Shown here piece by piece: positions 17,879-26,878 of a DNA stretch of 64,000 nucleotides. The stretch comes from JAOEGB01 sp041262585. GTDB taxonomy: Bacteria; Actinomycetota; Actinomycetes; Streptosporangiales; Streptosporangiaceae. Each line of letters begins with the position of its first letter. Positions within the stretch are counted from its first letter, which is position 1. The stretch lies in the NCBI RefSeq assembly GCF_041262585.1, contig NZ_JBGCBZ010000008.1:1-64000 (forward strand). Direction: 5' to 3'. The notes beneath the pieces are model-generated. The model had not been told where the DNA came from. It did no database searches and saw only the letters and a program-made list of their open reading frames with translations. A program made the translations under genes and the position numbers.

Positions 17879-17944
17879 TCCGCTTGGTGGCACATCGGCG
17901 CCCACGAACGACCCCGCATACGCGCGGAGGGGCGCCGTGCCGAG

Positions 17945-19066
17945 TCAGTCCCCCGCCGCCACGGGCTCCGCCGGCTGCGGGGCTCCGTTCCGGCTCCCGC
18001 GAGGCCGGGACGTCGATGCCCACGAAGGGGCCAGGGTCGCCGAGGACTCACGTGAGGGACGGCGCTGCTGGGAGAAGGCCGAGCCCACCGTGGCGGCGAG
18101 GTACATGTAGGCCTCCCGCGTCGAGGGTGCGAGCGCATCCAGCTCGAACTCGGCGTCTTCCTCCAGGTGGGGATCGAAAGGAATGGTCACCACGGTGCGG
18201 CAGCGCTCGTCGAAGTGGTTGTGGAGCGCTTCCAGGTCCACACTCGACTGGCTCTCGTGGCGGACTCCCGACAGGACCACGGTGGCCGAGTGCGCCAGGT
18301 CGGCATGACCGTGGGCCTCCAGCCAGTCCAGGGTCGCTCCCGCCGACCGGGCCGCGGCCACGGACGGAGCCGTCACCAGCACGATCTGGTGGGCCAGCTC
18401 CAGAGTGGCCGACATCGCCGAGTGTGACAGGCCGGTGCCGCAGTCAGTGATGCAGATCGAGTAGAAGTGCTCCAGAAGCCCGGCAACGGTCCGGTAGTCC
18501 GCGGCGCTGAAGGCCTCCGACACGGCGGGGTCACGGGCGGATGCCAAGATTTCCAGCCGGCTCGACGGCGACTGCGAGGTGAACGCCCGGATGTCGGCGT
18601 ATCGCGGCTGGTCCAACGTGATGAGCGTGGTCAGCAACTCCCGGACGGTCGCCGTCGTCTCGACCGGCAACCGGTCGGAGAGGGTGCCGCGATCCGGGTT
18701 GGCGTCCACCGCGATCACCCGGTCACCCCTCAGAGTGGCGAGTGTGGCCCCCAGCCCCACGGATGTGGTCGTCTTGCCGACGCCGCCCTTCAGGCTGAGC
18801 ACGGCCACCCGGTGGTGCCCCCCCGCCACCGGCGTGCGGGCTCGGGCGATCAGTTCGCGACGGCGCAGCTCACGCGGCGACTCGCCGAGATGCAACAGCC
18901 CCCCGCTCATCTTGTACACGGCGCGACGCCAGCCTCCCGAGGGGGCGCGCCGCCTCACTCGGAGAAGGAGCTCTGGAGTGAGACGATCCGTGGGGGTGGT
19001 GGCGGAATTTCCGTCATAGGGAGCCGCCAACCCTCCAGCTGAGACGGACACCTGCTCCTGGACCAC
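17945..19066 (-). CDS. MinD/ParA-like ATPase (EspI-type)
   Basis: The start is a GTG at 19066 behind ACGGAGG, giving 373 residues. A basic N-terminal region (about 30-85) with GGWRRAVYKMSGG precedes the ATPase domain. The deviant Walker A is LKGGVGKTTTSVGLG, switch I carries DANPDRGTLSDR, and the region near CITDCGTGLSHS is the Walker B position. The family includes EspI and related MinD-like ATPases that position or energise secretion and cell-pole machinery. No type VII secretion genes lie nearby, so the partner is unknown. The C-terminus is a low-complexity Ser/Arg/Pro tail. Confidence 0.85.
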   Translation of the reverse strand: MVQEQVSVSAGGLAAPYDGNSATTPTDRLTPELLLRVRRRAPSGGWRRAVYKMSGGLLHLGESPRELRRRELIARARTPVAGGHHRVAVLSLKGGVGKTTTSVGLGATLATLRGDRVIAVDANPDRGTLSDRLPVETTATVRELLTTLITLDQPRYADIRAFTSQSPSSRLEILASARDPAVSEAFSAADYRTVAGLLEHFYSICITDCGTGLSHSAMSATLELAHQIVLVTAPSVAAARSAGATLDWLEAHGHADLAHSATVVLSGVRHESQSSVDLEALHNHFDERCRTVVTIPFDPHLEEDAEFELDALAPSTREAYMYLAATVGSAFSQQRRPSRESSATLAPSWASTSRPRGSRNGAPQPAEPVAAGD

Positions 19067-19255
19067 GGTGACCTCCGTTGATTGCCGTTTGTGAAGAGCA
19101 AGGGGGCATGCCGCAGAGAGGAGTGGCCAAGCCTGCCGGGTGGTCATACGGACGTACGGCACGGCCTCGCCTCGTCGCCCTGATCGCGTCCCCCGAATGC
19201 TCCTGATCGTGTTGTGACTGGTCATTGCCGCTGCCGTGGACGACATGGCACACGC

Positions 19256-19295
19256 TACGATGTGTCATCGTACGATTACTCTGCGTATGTACGCA
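19256..19295. promoter_or_regulatory. Two perfect dyads upstream of ParA-like and lipoprotein genes
   Basis: TACGATGTGTCATCGTA (19256-19272) is a perfect 7-3-7 dyad. TGCGTATGTACGCA (19282-19295) is a perfect 6-2-6 dyad. They lie in the AT-richer 330-base divergent region between the ATPase and lipoprotein genes, and share the TACG/CGTA core. They look like binding sites of a dimeric regulator. Neither neighbour encodes one. Confidence 0.55.
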
Positions 19296-19398
19296 AGGGT
19301 TAGAGATGATGTGCCCCATTTCCGGATGTCTCGATCGTCTTGACTACTAGTCTGTGTCGTTCGTGAACGGACTCGACGGCGAGCGGAAGGGCAGACGG

Positions 19399-19956
19399 AT
19401 GCGGGTTGTGCTGGGCACGGTTGTGATGGGGGCCGCGGTGGCGCTTGCTGCCGGGGGATGCAGCGCGGAGCCCCAGCCCGCGGCGTCGGCGGTCAAGGGC
19501 GTCGTCACCGCTCCGGCCGTCCCCAAGGAGACGGGGGACACGCTCGCTCAGGGCAAGGTGGTGGACAAGGGCAGGCCCAGGGCGGCGGTCCAGGTGTTGG
19601 CGGTGGCCTGGCCCAAGAGCGAGGTCCTGGACAAGATCGCGGAGGGCGCCGATGTGCCGACCGCCGTCGTCGCCCGCGCCACGACCGACGCGAACGGCCT
19701 GTTCCAGCTCCGGCTGAAGCCGTCCGACCTCGATCCCGTCTACGTCGAGGACGGCGGCGACGTCCAGATCGAGCTTTTCCTGCAGAACCAGGACGGGCCG
19801 TCGTGGCAGTTCACCGCCACACGGGGGGACAAGGGCTGGTCCACCACCGACGCGGAGCCGGGCAAGGAGCGGCCGCTCAAGGCCGAGCTGGAGCTCGACC
19901 CCGCGTCAGGCGAGCTGAAGGTCCGCCGCCTGGACACCACAGCCGCACAGAGCTAG
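19399..19956 (+). CDS. Secreted lipoprotein of unknown function
   Basis: Starting at the ATG at 19399 after GGAAGGG, the 185-residue protein has a lipoprotein signal (MRVVLGTVVMGAAVALAAGGC), with the lipobox Cys at residue 21. The mature part has a Pro/Ala linker followed by a beta-rich domain (about 55-170) with TTDANGLFQLRL, a pattern like the carboxypeptidase-regulatory/transthyretin-like fold used in surface binding. No catalytic residues are apparent. An upstream in-frame codon at 19354 is less likely because the signal peptide would begin late. Confidence 0.78.
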   Translation: MRVVLGTVVMGAAVALAAGGCSAEPQPAASAVKGVVTAPAVPKETGDTLAQGKVVDKGRPRAAVQVLAVAWPKSEVLDKIAEGADVPTAVVARATTDANGLFQLRLKPSDLDPVYVEDGGDVQIELFLQNQDGPSWQFTATRGDKGWSTTDAEPGKERPLKAELELDPASGELKVRRLDTTAAQS

Positions 19957-19980
19957 CCGCAGCCGCACAGAGCTAGCCGC
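19941..19980. repeat. 20-bp direct duplication spanning the lipoprotein stop
   Basis: CAGCCGCACAGAGCTAGCCG occurs twice back to back. The first copy contains the last codons and TAG of the lipoprotein gene, so the duplication lies just outside the reading frame. Confidence 0.85.
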
Positions 19981-20012
19981 CGGCCAGCCGGCCGTACGGC
20001 ACGCGCAGGCGG

Positions 20013-20070
20013 CCCCCCAAGCGGGCGGTGACCCCAAGCGGGCGGTGACCCCAAGGGGCGGTGACCAAGC
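20013..20070. repeat. Three tandem 16-17-bp repeats
   Basis: Units of the form CCCCAAGCGGGCGGTGA occur three times, the last shortened to CCCCAAGGGGCGGTGA. They lie between the convergent ends of the lipoprotein gene and the next minus-strand gene. Confidence 0.75.
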
Positions 20071-20082
20071 GCGGCCGTACGG

Positions 20083-21381
20083 CTAGCCGAGCCCGGCGTA
20101 CTGACGGGGGCGCAGGGCCTGCGCCCGCAGGGCCGCCAGCGCGGCCTGACGTCCCACCTCGGTGAGCTGCCAGGGGGCGTCCCAGGAGGTGTCGGCCCGC
20201 AGGTCCAGAGCGTCCAGGCGGCGCAGCAGCTCGCCGAGCGGCCCGGCCAGGTCGAGAGCCGTCACCTGGCCACCGGCGGCCGTGCGCCAGCCTTCGCCGT
20301 TCACCACGTCGGCCACCCGCTCGCGCAGCTCGGCGTACTTGATCTGCCTGTTGTCCACGAGCAGCATCAGCGCCGACTCACGGATGGAGATCTCGAAGTC
20401 GTGCTCGCCACGGGCAGGGGCGAGCAGCGCGGCGGTGGCGGCCTCCCACAGCGCGTCCGGGCTGTCCAGCAGCGCGCGCCCGTCGGGCGTGAGGACGAGC
20501 CTCCTGCTCGTACGGCGGAGCGCCCCGAGCTCCTGGATCGCGATCTCCTTGAGCGTGGTCAGCGCGGGCACGTCGGCCTCGCTCCGGACCGATCGCGTGG
20601 TCATGGCGTCCCAGCCGAACCGGTCGACGGCGTCCACGGCGAGCGCGCGGGCGAGGTTGAGCCGCTCCGTCAGCGGCACGCCCTTCTCCGCCAGGCCCAG
20701 CAGCCACCGGAGCGGCTCCAGGTGAGGCTCGGCCGGCGCCGGGACGGGGGCGTGCAGCCGCACCTCGAAGGGCTGCGCCAGCTCCCGGCGGGCGCTGCCG
20801 CGCCCGAGCACCCAGCGGTTCAGCCGCTCCCCGTGGACCCGGTGCAGCCAGCAGTCGCCGCCGAGCTCCGGGCGGGGGGCGGTCAGCCACCGCCTGGTCA
20901 GCGCCTCGCGGTCGAGCCGGTCGCCGGACACGATGGCCAGTTCCAGCGCGGCCGCGCAGGCGAGGTGGGCTCCCAGCTCCTCGGGCCCCATGATGGAGCT
21001 CCACGACAGCTCGGCGACGTCGGGCGGCAGGACGCCGGTGGCCTCCAGCGCCTGGTGGTAGGCGGCGGACCCGGCCTCCTCCCCGTCGCGGGCGTAGGTG
21101 CGCAGGATCTGCGCCGTGACCGGGGAGTCGCACAGCCCGGCGTACCGCCCCATCCCGCCGAGCCGGAGCAGCTCGCCGAGCGCCCTGGCGATGGACGGGC
21201 GGTCGCCGGTCACCTTGAGCGGCAGGGTGTACCAGAGGAACTCGCACACATCGAGCTGGCTGATGGTCTCCAGCGCTTCGCCGCCGGTCAGCCATTCGAC
21301 GGCGACGCGGGCCGACTCGGCGATGTCCGGCTGAGAGCGCTCCAACTCGGCCAGCAGCGCGGCCACGTCAGGTGCGGGCAT
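20083..21381 (-). CDS. Conserved hypothetical protein (432 aa)
   Basis: No family is recognised. The chosen ATG (MPAPDVAALLAELERSQ) gives 432 residues; the frame is open to 21453. It is a soluble, mostly helical protein with many Leu/Ala/Glu helices. The C-terminal third (RRTSRRLVLTPDGRALLDSP, then WQLTEVGRQAALAALRAQ) looks like two winged-helix-type segments with LTPDGRAL and LTEVGRQAAL motifs, which may mean nucleic-acid binding. It lies beside the PMT gene on the same strand. Confidence 0.65.
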   Translation of the reverse strand: MPAPDVAALLAELERSQPDIAESARVAVEWLTGGEALETISQLDVCEFLWYTLPLKVTGDRPSIARALGELLRLGGMGRYAGLCDSPVTAQILRTYARDGEEAGSAAYHQALEATGVLPPDVAELSWSSIMGPEELGAHLACAAALELAIVSGDRLDREALTRRWLTAPRPELGGDCWLHRVHGERLNRWVLGRGSARRELAQPFEVRLHAPVPAPAEPHLEPLRWLLGLAEKGVPLTERLNLARALAVDAVDRFGWDAMTTRSVRSEADVPALTTLKEIAIQELGALRRTSRRLVLTPDGRALLDSPDALWEAATAALLAPARGEHDFEISIRESALMLLVDNRQIKYAELRERVADVVNGEGWRTAAGGQVTALDLAGPLGELLRRLDALDLRADTSWDAPWQLTEVGRQAALAALRAQALRPRQYAGLG

Positions 21382-21465
21382 GACCCGCAGTCTGCCGTAT
21401 GGGACCCACCGTTGACGACGACCCACTGTCACTCGCAACCACCCCCGGGACAACGATACGGAGGG

Positions 21466-23079
21466 TCAGATCCACGACTTGAACAGCATGCGGCTGTGCC
21501 AGACGTCGTACGGCACGACCTGCGCCGCGATGACCGGATAGAGCCACCAGAAGTTGAGCAGCGACAACAGCGCGAAGGCGCCCGCGACCGAGGCTCCCAC
21601 GACACGCCGTCTCGGCGCGGCCGCCACGGGTCCGATGATCAGTCCGCACGCCAGCACGATAGCCAAGATCATGAACGGCACCATCGGCAGCGCGTAGAAC
21701 ATGAACATCGTCCGGTTGTCGGCGATGGCGAAGTAGAACCAGGGCAGCCAGCCGGCCGCGTAGCCGACCAGCACCGCTCCGGCGCGCCAGTCCCTGCTCG
21801 ACACATACCAGGCGATCATCGCGATGAGGGCGACGAGCCCGCCGAACCAGATGATCGGGGTGCCGGTGCCGAGCACCGCCCATGAGCAGGTGGCCGCGCC
21901 GCACGTCCTGGGCGACTCGTAGAAGAACGCGACCGGCCGGAGCAGCAGCGGCCACTGCCACGGCTCCGACTGGTACGGGTGGCTCGTCGCCAGGCCGGTG
22001 TGGAAGCTCAGCACCTGCTTCTGGTAGTCGATCCACGACCGCAGGGAGTCGATGACGAAGAACACCGGCCCGTTGGAGGTCGCCTGTGCCCAGTTGCGGC
22101 CGTAGCCCTTGTCGGTCGCGAACCAACCGGCGAACGAGGCCACGTAGGCCAGCACGGGGACCACGGCCATCCATGCCGCCGCCAGCGGCAGGTCGAGGCG
22201 CAGCATCCCGGCGTACGGCCGGCGCAGGCCGGCGGCGCGGCGGGCGCCCGCGTCCCAGACGAGCGACATGATCGCGAAGGCCGCGATGAAGAAGACGCCG
22301 GTCCACTTGGTGGCCAGGGCGGCGCCGAGGCACGCTCCGGCCGCGAGCCGCCACGGCCGCCAGCCGAGCGACGGCCCCAGGGCCGCCCCCACGGTGGAGG
22401 AGGTCTTCTCGTGCCAGTCCGCCAGCCGCCGCCGGGCGTCGTCCCGGTCGGTCACCAGGCAGGCGAACCCGGCCAGCACCCAGAACATCAGGAAGACGTC
22501 CAGCAGCGCCGTACGGGACAGCACGAAGTGCAGCCCGTCGAGGGACAGCAGGAACCCGGCGAGGCAGCCCAGCAGCGTGGACCTGGTCATGCGCCGCGCC
22601 ACCCGCGCCAGGATCAGGATCGAGATCGTCCCGGCCAGCGCGGCGGCGAACCGCCAGCCGAAGGGGTTGGCGCCGAAGATCAGCTCTCCGAGGCCGATCA
22701 GCCACTTGCCGAGCGGCGGGTGCACCACGTAGTTGGCGCACTGCCCGACCTGCTCGCACTGCTTGAAGATGTTCGTGTTGCCGGCCAGCAGCAGCTTGTC
22801 GGCGCCGTCGACGAACTGGCGCTCGACCCCGAACGTGACCATGGAGAGCCCGTCCTTGGCGTAGTAGGTCTCGTCGAAGACCACCGCCTTGGGGATGGCG
22901 AGCCCGGTGAAGCGCAGGACTCCTCCGAAGAGGGCGACGATGATCGGCCCGATCCACCCCCACAGGGGACTGCCTGTCATGGGAGGCACGAGCCGGTCGC
23001 GCACGGAGATCGGAGGGGAGGCCTCCGGCTCGGGCTCCGGCTGCTCGAAAGCCTGGTAAGGGAAGTCGGTCACGGCCAC
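21466..23079 (-). CDS. pmt: Protein O-mannosyltransferase (GT39)
   Basis: The 537-residue membrane enzyme transfers mannose from polyprenyl-phosphate-mannose to Ser/Thr of exported proteins. The first luminal loop carries the catalytic acidic pair FDETYYAKD (D69, E70), and about 11 membrane helices follow. HPPLGKWLIG and the C-terminal WLYPVIAAQVVPYDVW are typical of bacterial PMTs. Divergence from rsmI over about 106 bases is conserved (Rv1002c/Rv1003 in M. tuberculosis). Its donor would come from a polyprenyl-phosphate-mannose synthase; the GT2 gene at 25609 is a candidate. GTG start. Confidence 0.93.
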   Translation of the reverse strand: MAVTDFPYQAFEQPEPEPEASPPISVRDRLVPPMTGSPLWGWIGPIIVALFGGVLRFTGLAIPKAVVFDETYYAKDGLSMVTFGVERQFVDGADKLLLAGNTNIFKQCEQVGQCANYVVHPPLGKWLIGLGELIFGANPFGWRFAAALAGTISILILARVARRMTRSTLLGCLAGFLLSLDGLHFVLSRTALLDVFLMFWVLAGFACLVTDRDDARRRLADWHEKTSSTVGAALGPSLGWRPWRLAAGACLGAALATKWTGVFFIAAFAIMSLVWDAGARRAAGLRRPYAGMLRLDLPLAAAWMAVVPVLAYVASFAGWFATDKGYGRNWAQATSNGPVFFVIDSLRSWIDYQKQVLSFHTGLATSHPYQSEPWQWPLLLRPVAFFYESPRTCGAATCSWAVLGTGTPIIWFGGLVALIAMIAWYVSSRDWRAGAVLVGYAAGWLPWFYFAIADNRTMFMFYALPMVPFMILAIVLACGLIIGPVAAAPRRRVVGASVAGAFALLSLLNFWWLYPVIAAQVVPYDVWHSRMLFKSWI

Positions 23080-23173
23080 CCGGACAGATTACTGGCGCAA
23101 GCAGGTCACGAACATGGCGTACGCGTGGATTGGGAACATCTGGTCGTTCGTGGGGCAACGTTTCATCGAGTCA

Positions 23174-23179
23174 TAGGGT
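23174..23179 (+). promoter_or_regulatory. Candidate -10 box for leaderless rsmI mRNA
   Basis: TAGGGT lies 6 bases upstream of the rsmI GTG at 23186, and no Shine-Dalgarno intervenes. This spacing suggests that transcription starts at the G of the start codon. Confidence 0.45.
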
Positions 23180-23185
23180 GGACGG

Positions 23186-24007
23186 GTGCTTATTCTCGCG
23201 GGAGCCCCGATCGGTCAAATGGGAGACGCCTCGCCGCGGCTCCGCGAGGCGCTCGGGACGGCGGACGTGATCGCCGCGGAGGACACCCGCAGGCTCAGGC
23301 GGCTCGCGTCCGACCTCGACGTCACCGTGACCGGGCGGGTGGTGTCCTACTACGACGCCAACGAGGCCGCCCGGGCCAGGGAGCTGCTCGACGCCCTGCT
23401 TCAGGGCCAGACCGTCATGGTGATCACCGACGCCGGCATGCCGGGCGTGTCCGACCCCGGATACCGGCTCACCCACCTGGCGGTGGAGGCCGGTGTCCCG
23501 GTGACCGCGCTACCGGGACCGTCGGCCGTCACCACGGCGCTCGCCGTGTCGGGGCTGCCGAGCGACCGGTTCTGCTTCGAGGGGTTCCCGCCGCGCAAGC
23601 CGGGCGAGCGGGCCAGGAGGTTCGCGAGCCTGGCCGAGGAGGAGCGGACGATGGTCTTCTTCGAGGCGCCGCACCGCCTGCCGGCCTGCCTGGAGGCCAT
23701 GGCAGAGGAGTTCGGCCCGGATCGCCCGGCCGCCGTCTGCCGCGAGCTCACCAAGACCTACGAGGAGGTACGGCGGGGCCCTCTGGGCGAGCTGGCCGAG
23801 TGGGCGCAGGGCGAGGTCAGGGGGGAGATCACGCTCGTGGTGGCCGGGCGGCCGCCCCAGACGGACCCGCCCGCCATGGAGGATCTCGTCGCGGAGGTGG
23901 CCCGGCGGGAGGCGTCGGGCGTGTCACGCAAGCACGCGATCGTCGACGTGGCCAAGTCGGCGGGCGTCCCCAAGCGCGACCTCTACAACGCCGTCCACGG
24001 CGGCTGA
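23186..24007 (+). CDS. rsmI: 16S rRNA (cytidine-1402-2'-O)-methyltransferase
   Basis: The 273-residue SAM-dependent tetrapyrrole-methylase-fold enzyme modifies C1402 in the decoding centre. The motifs LILAGAPIGQMGDASPR (N-terminal), AAEDTR, VVSYYDANE, ITDAGMPGVSDPGYRL, ALPGPSAVTTAL and FEGFPPRK are all RsmI-specific. Expected C-terminal features (VSRKHAIVDVAKSAGVPKRDLYNAV) are present. Residue 8 is Pro-Ile-Gly within the expected PIGN loop, where the last residue is Gln instead of Asn. It is divergent from pmt. Confidence 0.94.
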   Translation: MLILAGAPIGQMGDASPRLREALGTADVIAAEDTRRLRRLASDLDVTVTGRVVSYYDANEAARARELLDALLQGQTVMVITDAGMPGVSDPGYRLTHLAVEAGVPVTALPGPSAVTTALAVSGLPSDRFCFEGFPPRKPGERARRFASLAEEERTMVFFEAPHRLPACLEAMAEEFGPDRPAAVCRELTKTYEEVRRGPLGELAEWAQGEVRGEITLVVAGRPPQTDPPAMEDLVAEVARREASGVSRKHAIVDVAKSAGVPKRDLYNAVHGG

Positions 24008-24009
24008 GG

Positions 24010-25512
24010 TCACCCGCCCTTGGTGATTTTCGGAAGGCTGGTGACTTTCGGAAGGCTGGTGATTTTCGGAAGGCGGAGGGCGGCGAGAGTGATCGCGGCG
24101 GCCAGGCAGGCGAGCGGCACGGCCGGCAGCAGGTAGCGGTAGTCGAACTCGGCCGTCGCCGCCGGGGCGAGGATCAGGCCGGCGGCGCCGAGCCATGGCA
24201 GCAGGACCGGCCCGCCGATGTCGCGCCACCGCAGCGCCACGCCGTACAGGCCGGTGAGCAGGAGCAGGCCGAGCACGATGCCGGGGAGCCGCACCACGTT
24301 CTGGTAGCCGATCATGAAGTCGGACCAGGGCCGGACGACATGGGTGGCGGCCTTGCCGTTCTCGTAGGCCTCGGCGTCCTTGTCGGTCGTGCTGTGGTAG
24401 GAGCTCCACTTCGGCAGCTCCCGCGTGAACGGGTTGTCGAACTCGTAGAGGTGGTAGGTCTTGTAGTCCGGGAACCGGGGCCGGTCCCAGCGGAACGCGC
24501 GGAAGAAGTCCTTGGCCACCACCGCGAGGTAGTCGCCGGGCTGCGCGAGGATCGCCCTCTTCGCGAACGCGCCGGCGTTGGTGTTGATCTCGGGGGTGAA
24601 CCTCATGCCGGAGCCGAAGACGTGGAGCTGGTTCTCGTTGTCCCACCACAGGTAGGCCTGGGCGGAGGGCTCCCGCTTGTCGGGCGGGGTGTTGATGCAC
24701 AGGAGCGCGAGCTCCAGCTCCTTGCGCTTGTCCAGGTTCATCTTGTGGCAGTCGGCGAACAGCGACGTCCGCATGTAGAGGATGGCGCCGTCACTGTTGG
24801 TCATCGAGAACTGGCCGTTGACGGCCTTGAACCAGCCCATGTACGCGACGACCGGGACGGCGCACGCCACGATCACGGCGGCGACCGGCTTCCATCCCGC
24901 CCGCTTGATGACCAGGTAGCCCACGACCAGGGCCAGGATCGGCAGGCCGATGCTGCGGGTCAGCGCCGTGAGCGCCAGCAGGAGCCCGGTGGCCGCGCCC
25001 ACCCGCCAGGACATGGCGTCGTGCCACAGGACCAGCGTCACCACGCCGACCACGAGCAGGATGAACATCGAGTCCGACATGATCAGCTGTTCGAGCTGGA
25101 TCTGGTAGGCGTCGAACAGGACGGGAACCGCCGCGAGCGTCGCCCCCCATTTGGGGACCCCAAATTTTTGGGTAAGAAGGGCGTAAATGAGCAGCCCTGT
25201 GGCGAGTCCCATCAAATGCTGCGTGAAGACGACGACGGCGAAGCTGTGCAGCGGCCTGAGCATCAGCAGCCAGAAACCGTAGCCATCCGGGCGGATCGGG
25301 TGTGGCCGCGGCCTCAGCGCCACCGAGACGTAGTCGTAGGAGTCGTTGAACCACATCGCCGGGCCGAACCCGAGCATGGTGACGATCCTCAGCGAGGCCG
25401 CCAGGCCAAGGGCGATCACGAAGATTCGATGGCGGCGCAGCAGCACGAGGAGACGCCTCCACCCGCCAAGCGGGGGGGCGTCGACTACCGGAGGCTCCGC
25501 GACCGCGACCAT
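24010..25512 (-). CDS. Polytopic ArnT/GT39-like membrane glycosyltransferase
   Basis: The preferred ATG (MVAVAEPPVVDAPP) gives 500 residues; a GTG at 25554 would add 14. About ten membrane helices and a large extracytoplasmic loop (about 255-375) match the GT-C fold of ArnT/PMT-like enzymes. The first loop has WFNDSYDYVSVA, with Asp residues at the place of the catalytic acid. Such enzymes use polyprenyl-phosphate sugars on the outer face of the membrane. The C-terminus ends in a repeated LPKITS/LPKVTS/LPKITK, encoded by an 18-bp tandem repeat. It faces the divergent GT2 gene, which may make its donor. Confidence 0.72.
   Translation of the reverse strand: MVAVAEPPVVDAPPLGGWRRLLVLLRRHRIFVIALGLAASLRIVTMLGFGPAMWFNDSYDYVSVALRPRPHPIRPDGYGFWLLMLRPLHSFAVVVFTQHLMGLATGLLIYALLTQKFGVPKWGATLAAVPVLFDAYQIQLEQLIMSDSMFILLVVGVVTLVLWHDAMSWRVGAATGLLLALTALTRSIGLPILALVVGYLVIKRAGWKPVAAVIVACAVPVVAYMGWFKAVNGQFSMTNSDGAILYMRTSLFADCHKMNLDKRKELELALLCINTPPDKREPSAQAYLWWDNENQLHVFGSGMRFTPEINTNAGAFAKRAILAQPGDYLAVVAKDFFRAFRWDRPRFPDYKTYHLYEFDNPFTRELPKWSSYHSTTDKDAEAYENGKAATHVVRPWSDFMIGYQNVVRLPGIVLGLLLLTGLYGVALRWRDIGGPVLLPWLGAAGLILAPAATAEFDYRYLLPAVPLACLAAAITLAALRLPKITSLPKVTSLPKITKGG
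24022..24075. repeat. 18-bp in-frame tandem repeat in a glycosyltransferase C-terminus
   Basis: GGTGATTTTCGGAAGGCT, GGTGACTTTCGGAAGGCT and GGTGATTTTCGGAAGGCG run end to end. On the minus strand they code a repeated six-residue LPKITS-type motif at the very C-terminus, so copy number can change without disrupting the enzyme. Confidence 0.9.
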
Positions 25513-25608
25513 GGTTACAGAATGCCAGCCGTTTTGCGGTCTTGACTCGGGCACCTTGGGGAAGCGGGCATCATTGGTGTCCTGCCGTCATATGCGAGGA
25601 GTTGCGAC

Positions 25609-26829
25609 GTGGAACTGACCGTTGTCATGCCATGCCTCAACGAGGCCGAGACAGTCGAAACCTGCGTCCGCAAGGCCATCGCCTGCATGCGGGAGCACGG
25701 GATCGACGGCGAGGTGGTGATCGCCGACAACGGCAGCACCGATGGATCGCAGCAACTTGCCCGGGACGCCGGGGCCCGCGTGGTCCACATTGACGAGAAG
25801 GGCTACGGAAACGCCCTGCTCGGCGGCATCCGGGCCGCCCGCGGCAAATACGTCATCATGGGCGACGCCGACGACTCCTATGACTTCACCGGCCTGATGC
25901 CCTTCGTCGAGGAGTTGCGCGCCGGCGCTGAGCTCGTGATGGGCAACCGGTTCAGGGGCGGGATCGCGCCGGGCGCCATGCCGCCCCTCCACCGCTACCT
26001 GGGCAACCCCGTCCTGTCGTTCATCGGGCGGCTGTTCTTCCCGAGCGCCATCGGCGACTTCCACTGCGGCCTGCGCGGCTTCCGCCGCGACTCGATCCTC
26101 CGGCTGGGCCTCCAGACCGGCGGCATGGAGTTCGCCTCGGAGATGGTCGTCAAGGCCACGCTGCAGGGGCTCGACGTCCGCGAGGTCCCGACGACCCTGT
26201 CGCCCGACGGCCGCTCGCGCCCGCCGCACCTGCGCTCCTGGCGGGACGGCTGGCGGCACCTGCGCTTCCTCCTGCTGTACAGCCCGCGCTGGCTGTTCTT
26301 CATCCCCGGCCTCGTGCTGATGACCCTCGGCCTCGTCGCGGGCGCGGCGCTGACCTTCGGGCCGGTCTACATCGGCAAGCTCGCCTTCGACGTCGACACC
26401 CTCGTCGGCGCGTCCGCGATGGTGGTGATCGGCTTCCAGGCCGTGCTGTTCGCGCTGTTCACGAAGGTCTACGCGGCGGAGGAGGGCTTCCTCCCCGAGG
26501 ACCGCCGGATCAGGAAGCTGGTGGACATCGTCACGCTGGAGAAGGGCCTGCTCGCCGGTGGCCTGCTCGCCGTCGCGGGTCTCTGCGGCCTGGTCGCGTC
26601 GCTGGCCCACTGGGGAGGCCGCGACTTCGGCGAGCTGATCCCGGCCGAGTCGCTGCGCCTCGTCGTGCCGTCCGCGACCGCGTTCGTCATGAGCTTCCAG
26701 ACGATCTTCGCGTCGCTGTTCATCAGCATCCTCGGCATCCGCCGGTCGCGGGAGACCCCCGCCGACATCGCGGCGTCCGCCGCGGAGGAGGCCGCCGAGG
26801 CCGTCACCCTCACCCCGGCCGACGCGTGA
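25609..26829 (+). CDS. GT2 polyprenyl-phosphate glycosyltransferase with C-terminal helices
   Basis: The 406-residue protein begins with a GT2 domain (residues 1-225) of the dolichol-phosphate mannose/glucose synthase type: VVMPCLNEAETV, DNGSTDGSQQLA, the DADDSYDF metal motif (about 86-93), GNRF and HCGLRGFRR. At least four membrane helices follow (about 230-380). It likely loads a sugar on undecaprenyl phosphate at the inner face, for use by GT-C enzymes such as the divergent 24010-25512 product or PMT. GTG start behind GAGGAG. Confidence 0.88.
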   Translation: MELTVVMPCLNEAETVETCVRKAIACMREHGIDGEVVIADNGSTDGSQQLARDAGARVVHIDEKGYGNALLGGIRAARGKYVIMGDADDSYDFTGLMPFVEELRAGAELVMGNRFRGGIAPGAMPPLHRYLGNPVLSFIGRLFFPSAIGDFHCGLRGFRRDSILRLGLQTGGMEFASEMVVKATLQGLDVREVPTTLSPDGRSRPPHLRSWRDGWRHLRFLLLYSPRWLFFIPGLVLMTLGLVAGAALTFGPVYIGKLAFDVDTLVGASAMVVIGFQAVLFALFTKVYAAEEGFLPEDRRIRKLVDIVTLEKGLLAGGLLAVAGLCGLVASLAHWGGRDFGELIPAESLRLVVPSATAFVMSFQTIFASLFISILGIRRSRETPADIAASAAEEAAEAVTLTPADA

Positions 26830-26878
26830 GCGCGTAACCGGTTCGAGACGCTACGCGTAACGCTCTAGGCTTGTGCTC

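Noticed and set aside
12000..17900. Integrated prophage or integrative element at tRNA-Ala
   Set aside because: No integrase, excisionase, replication or phage gene was seen, and no copy of the tRNA 3' end was found to the right. Only an accessory segment with decay is supported.
21979..25545. Very long plus-strand open frame (about 1,190 codons)
   Set aside because: It runs antisense to the PMT and glycosyltransferase genes and in another frame of rsmI. It has no domain, is an artefact of high GC, and the genes it crosses are clearly recognised families.
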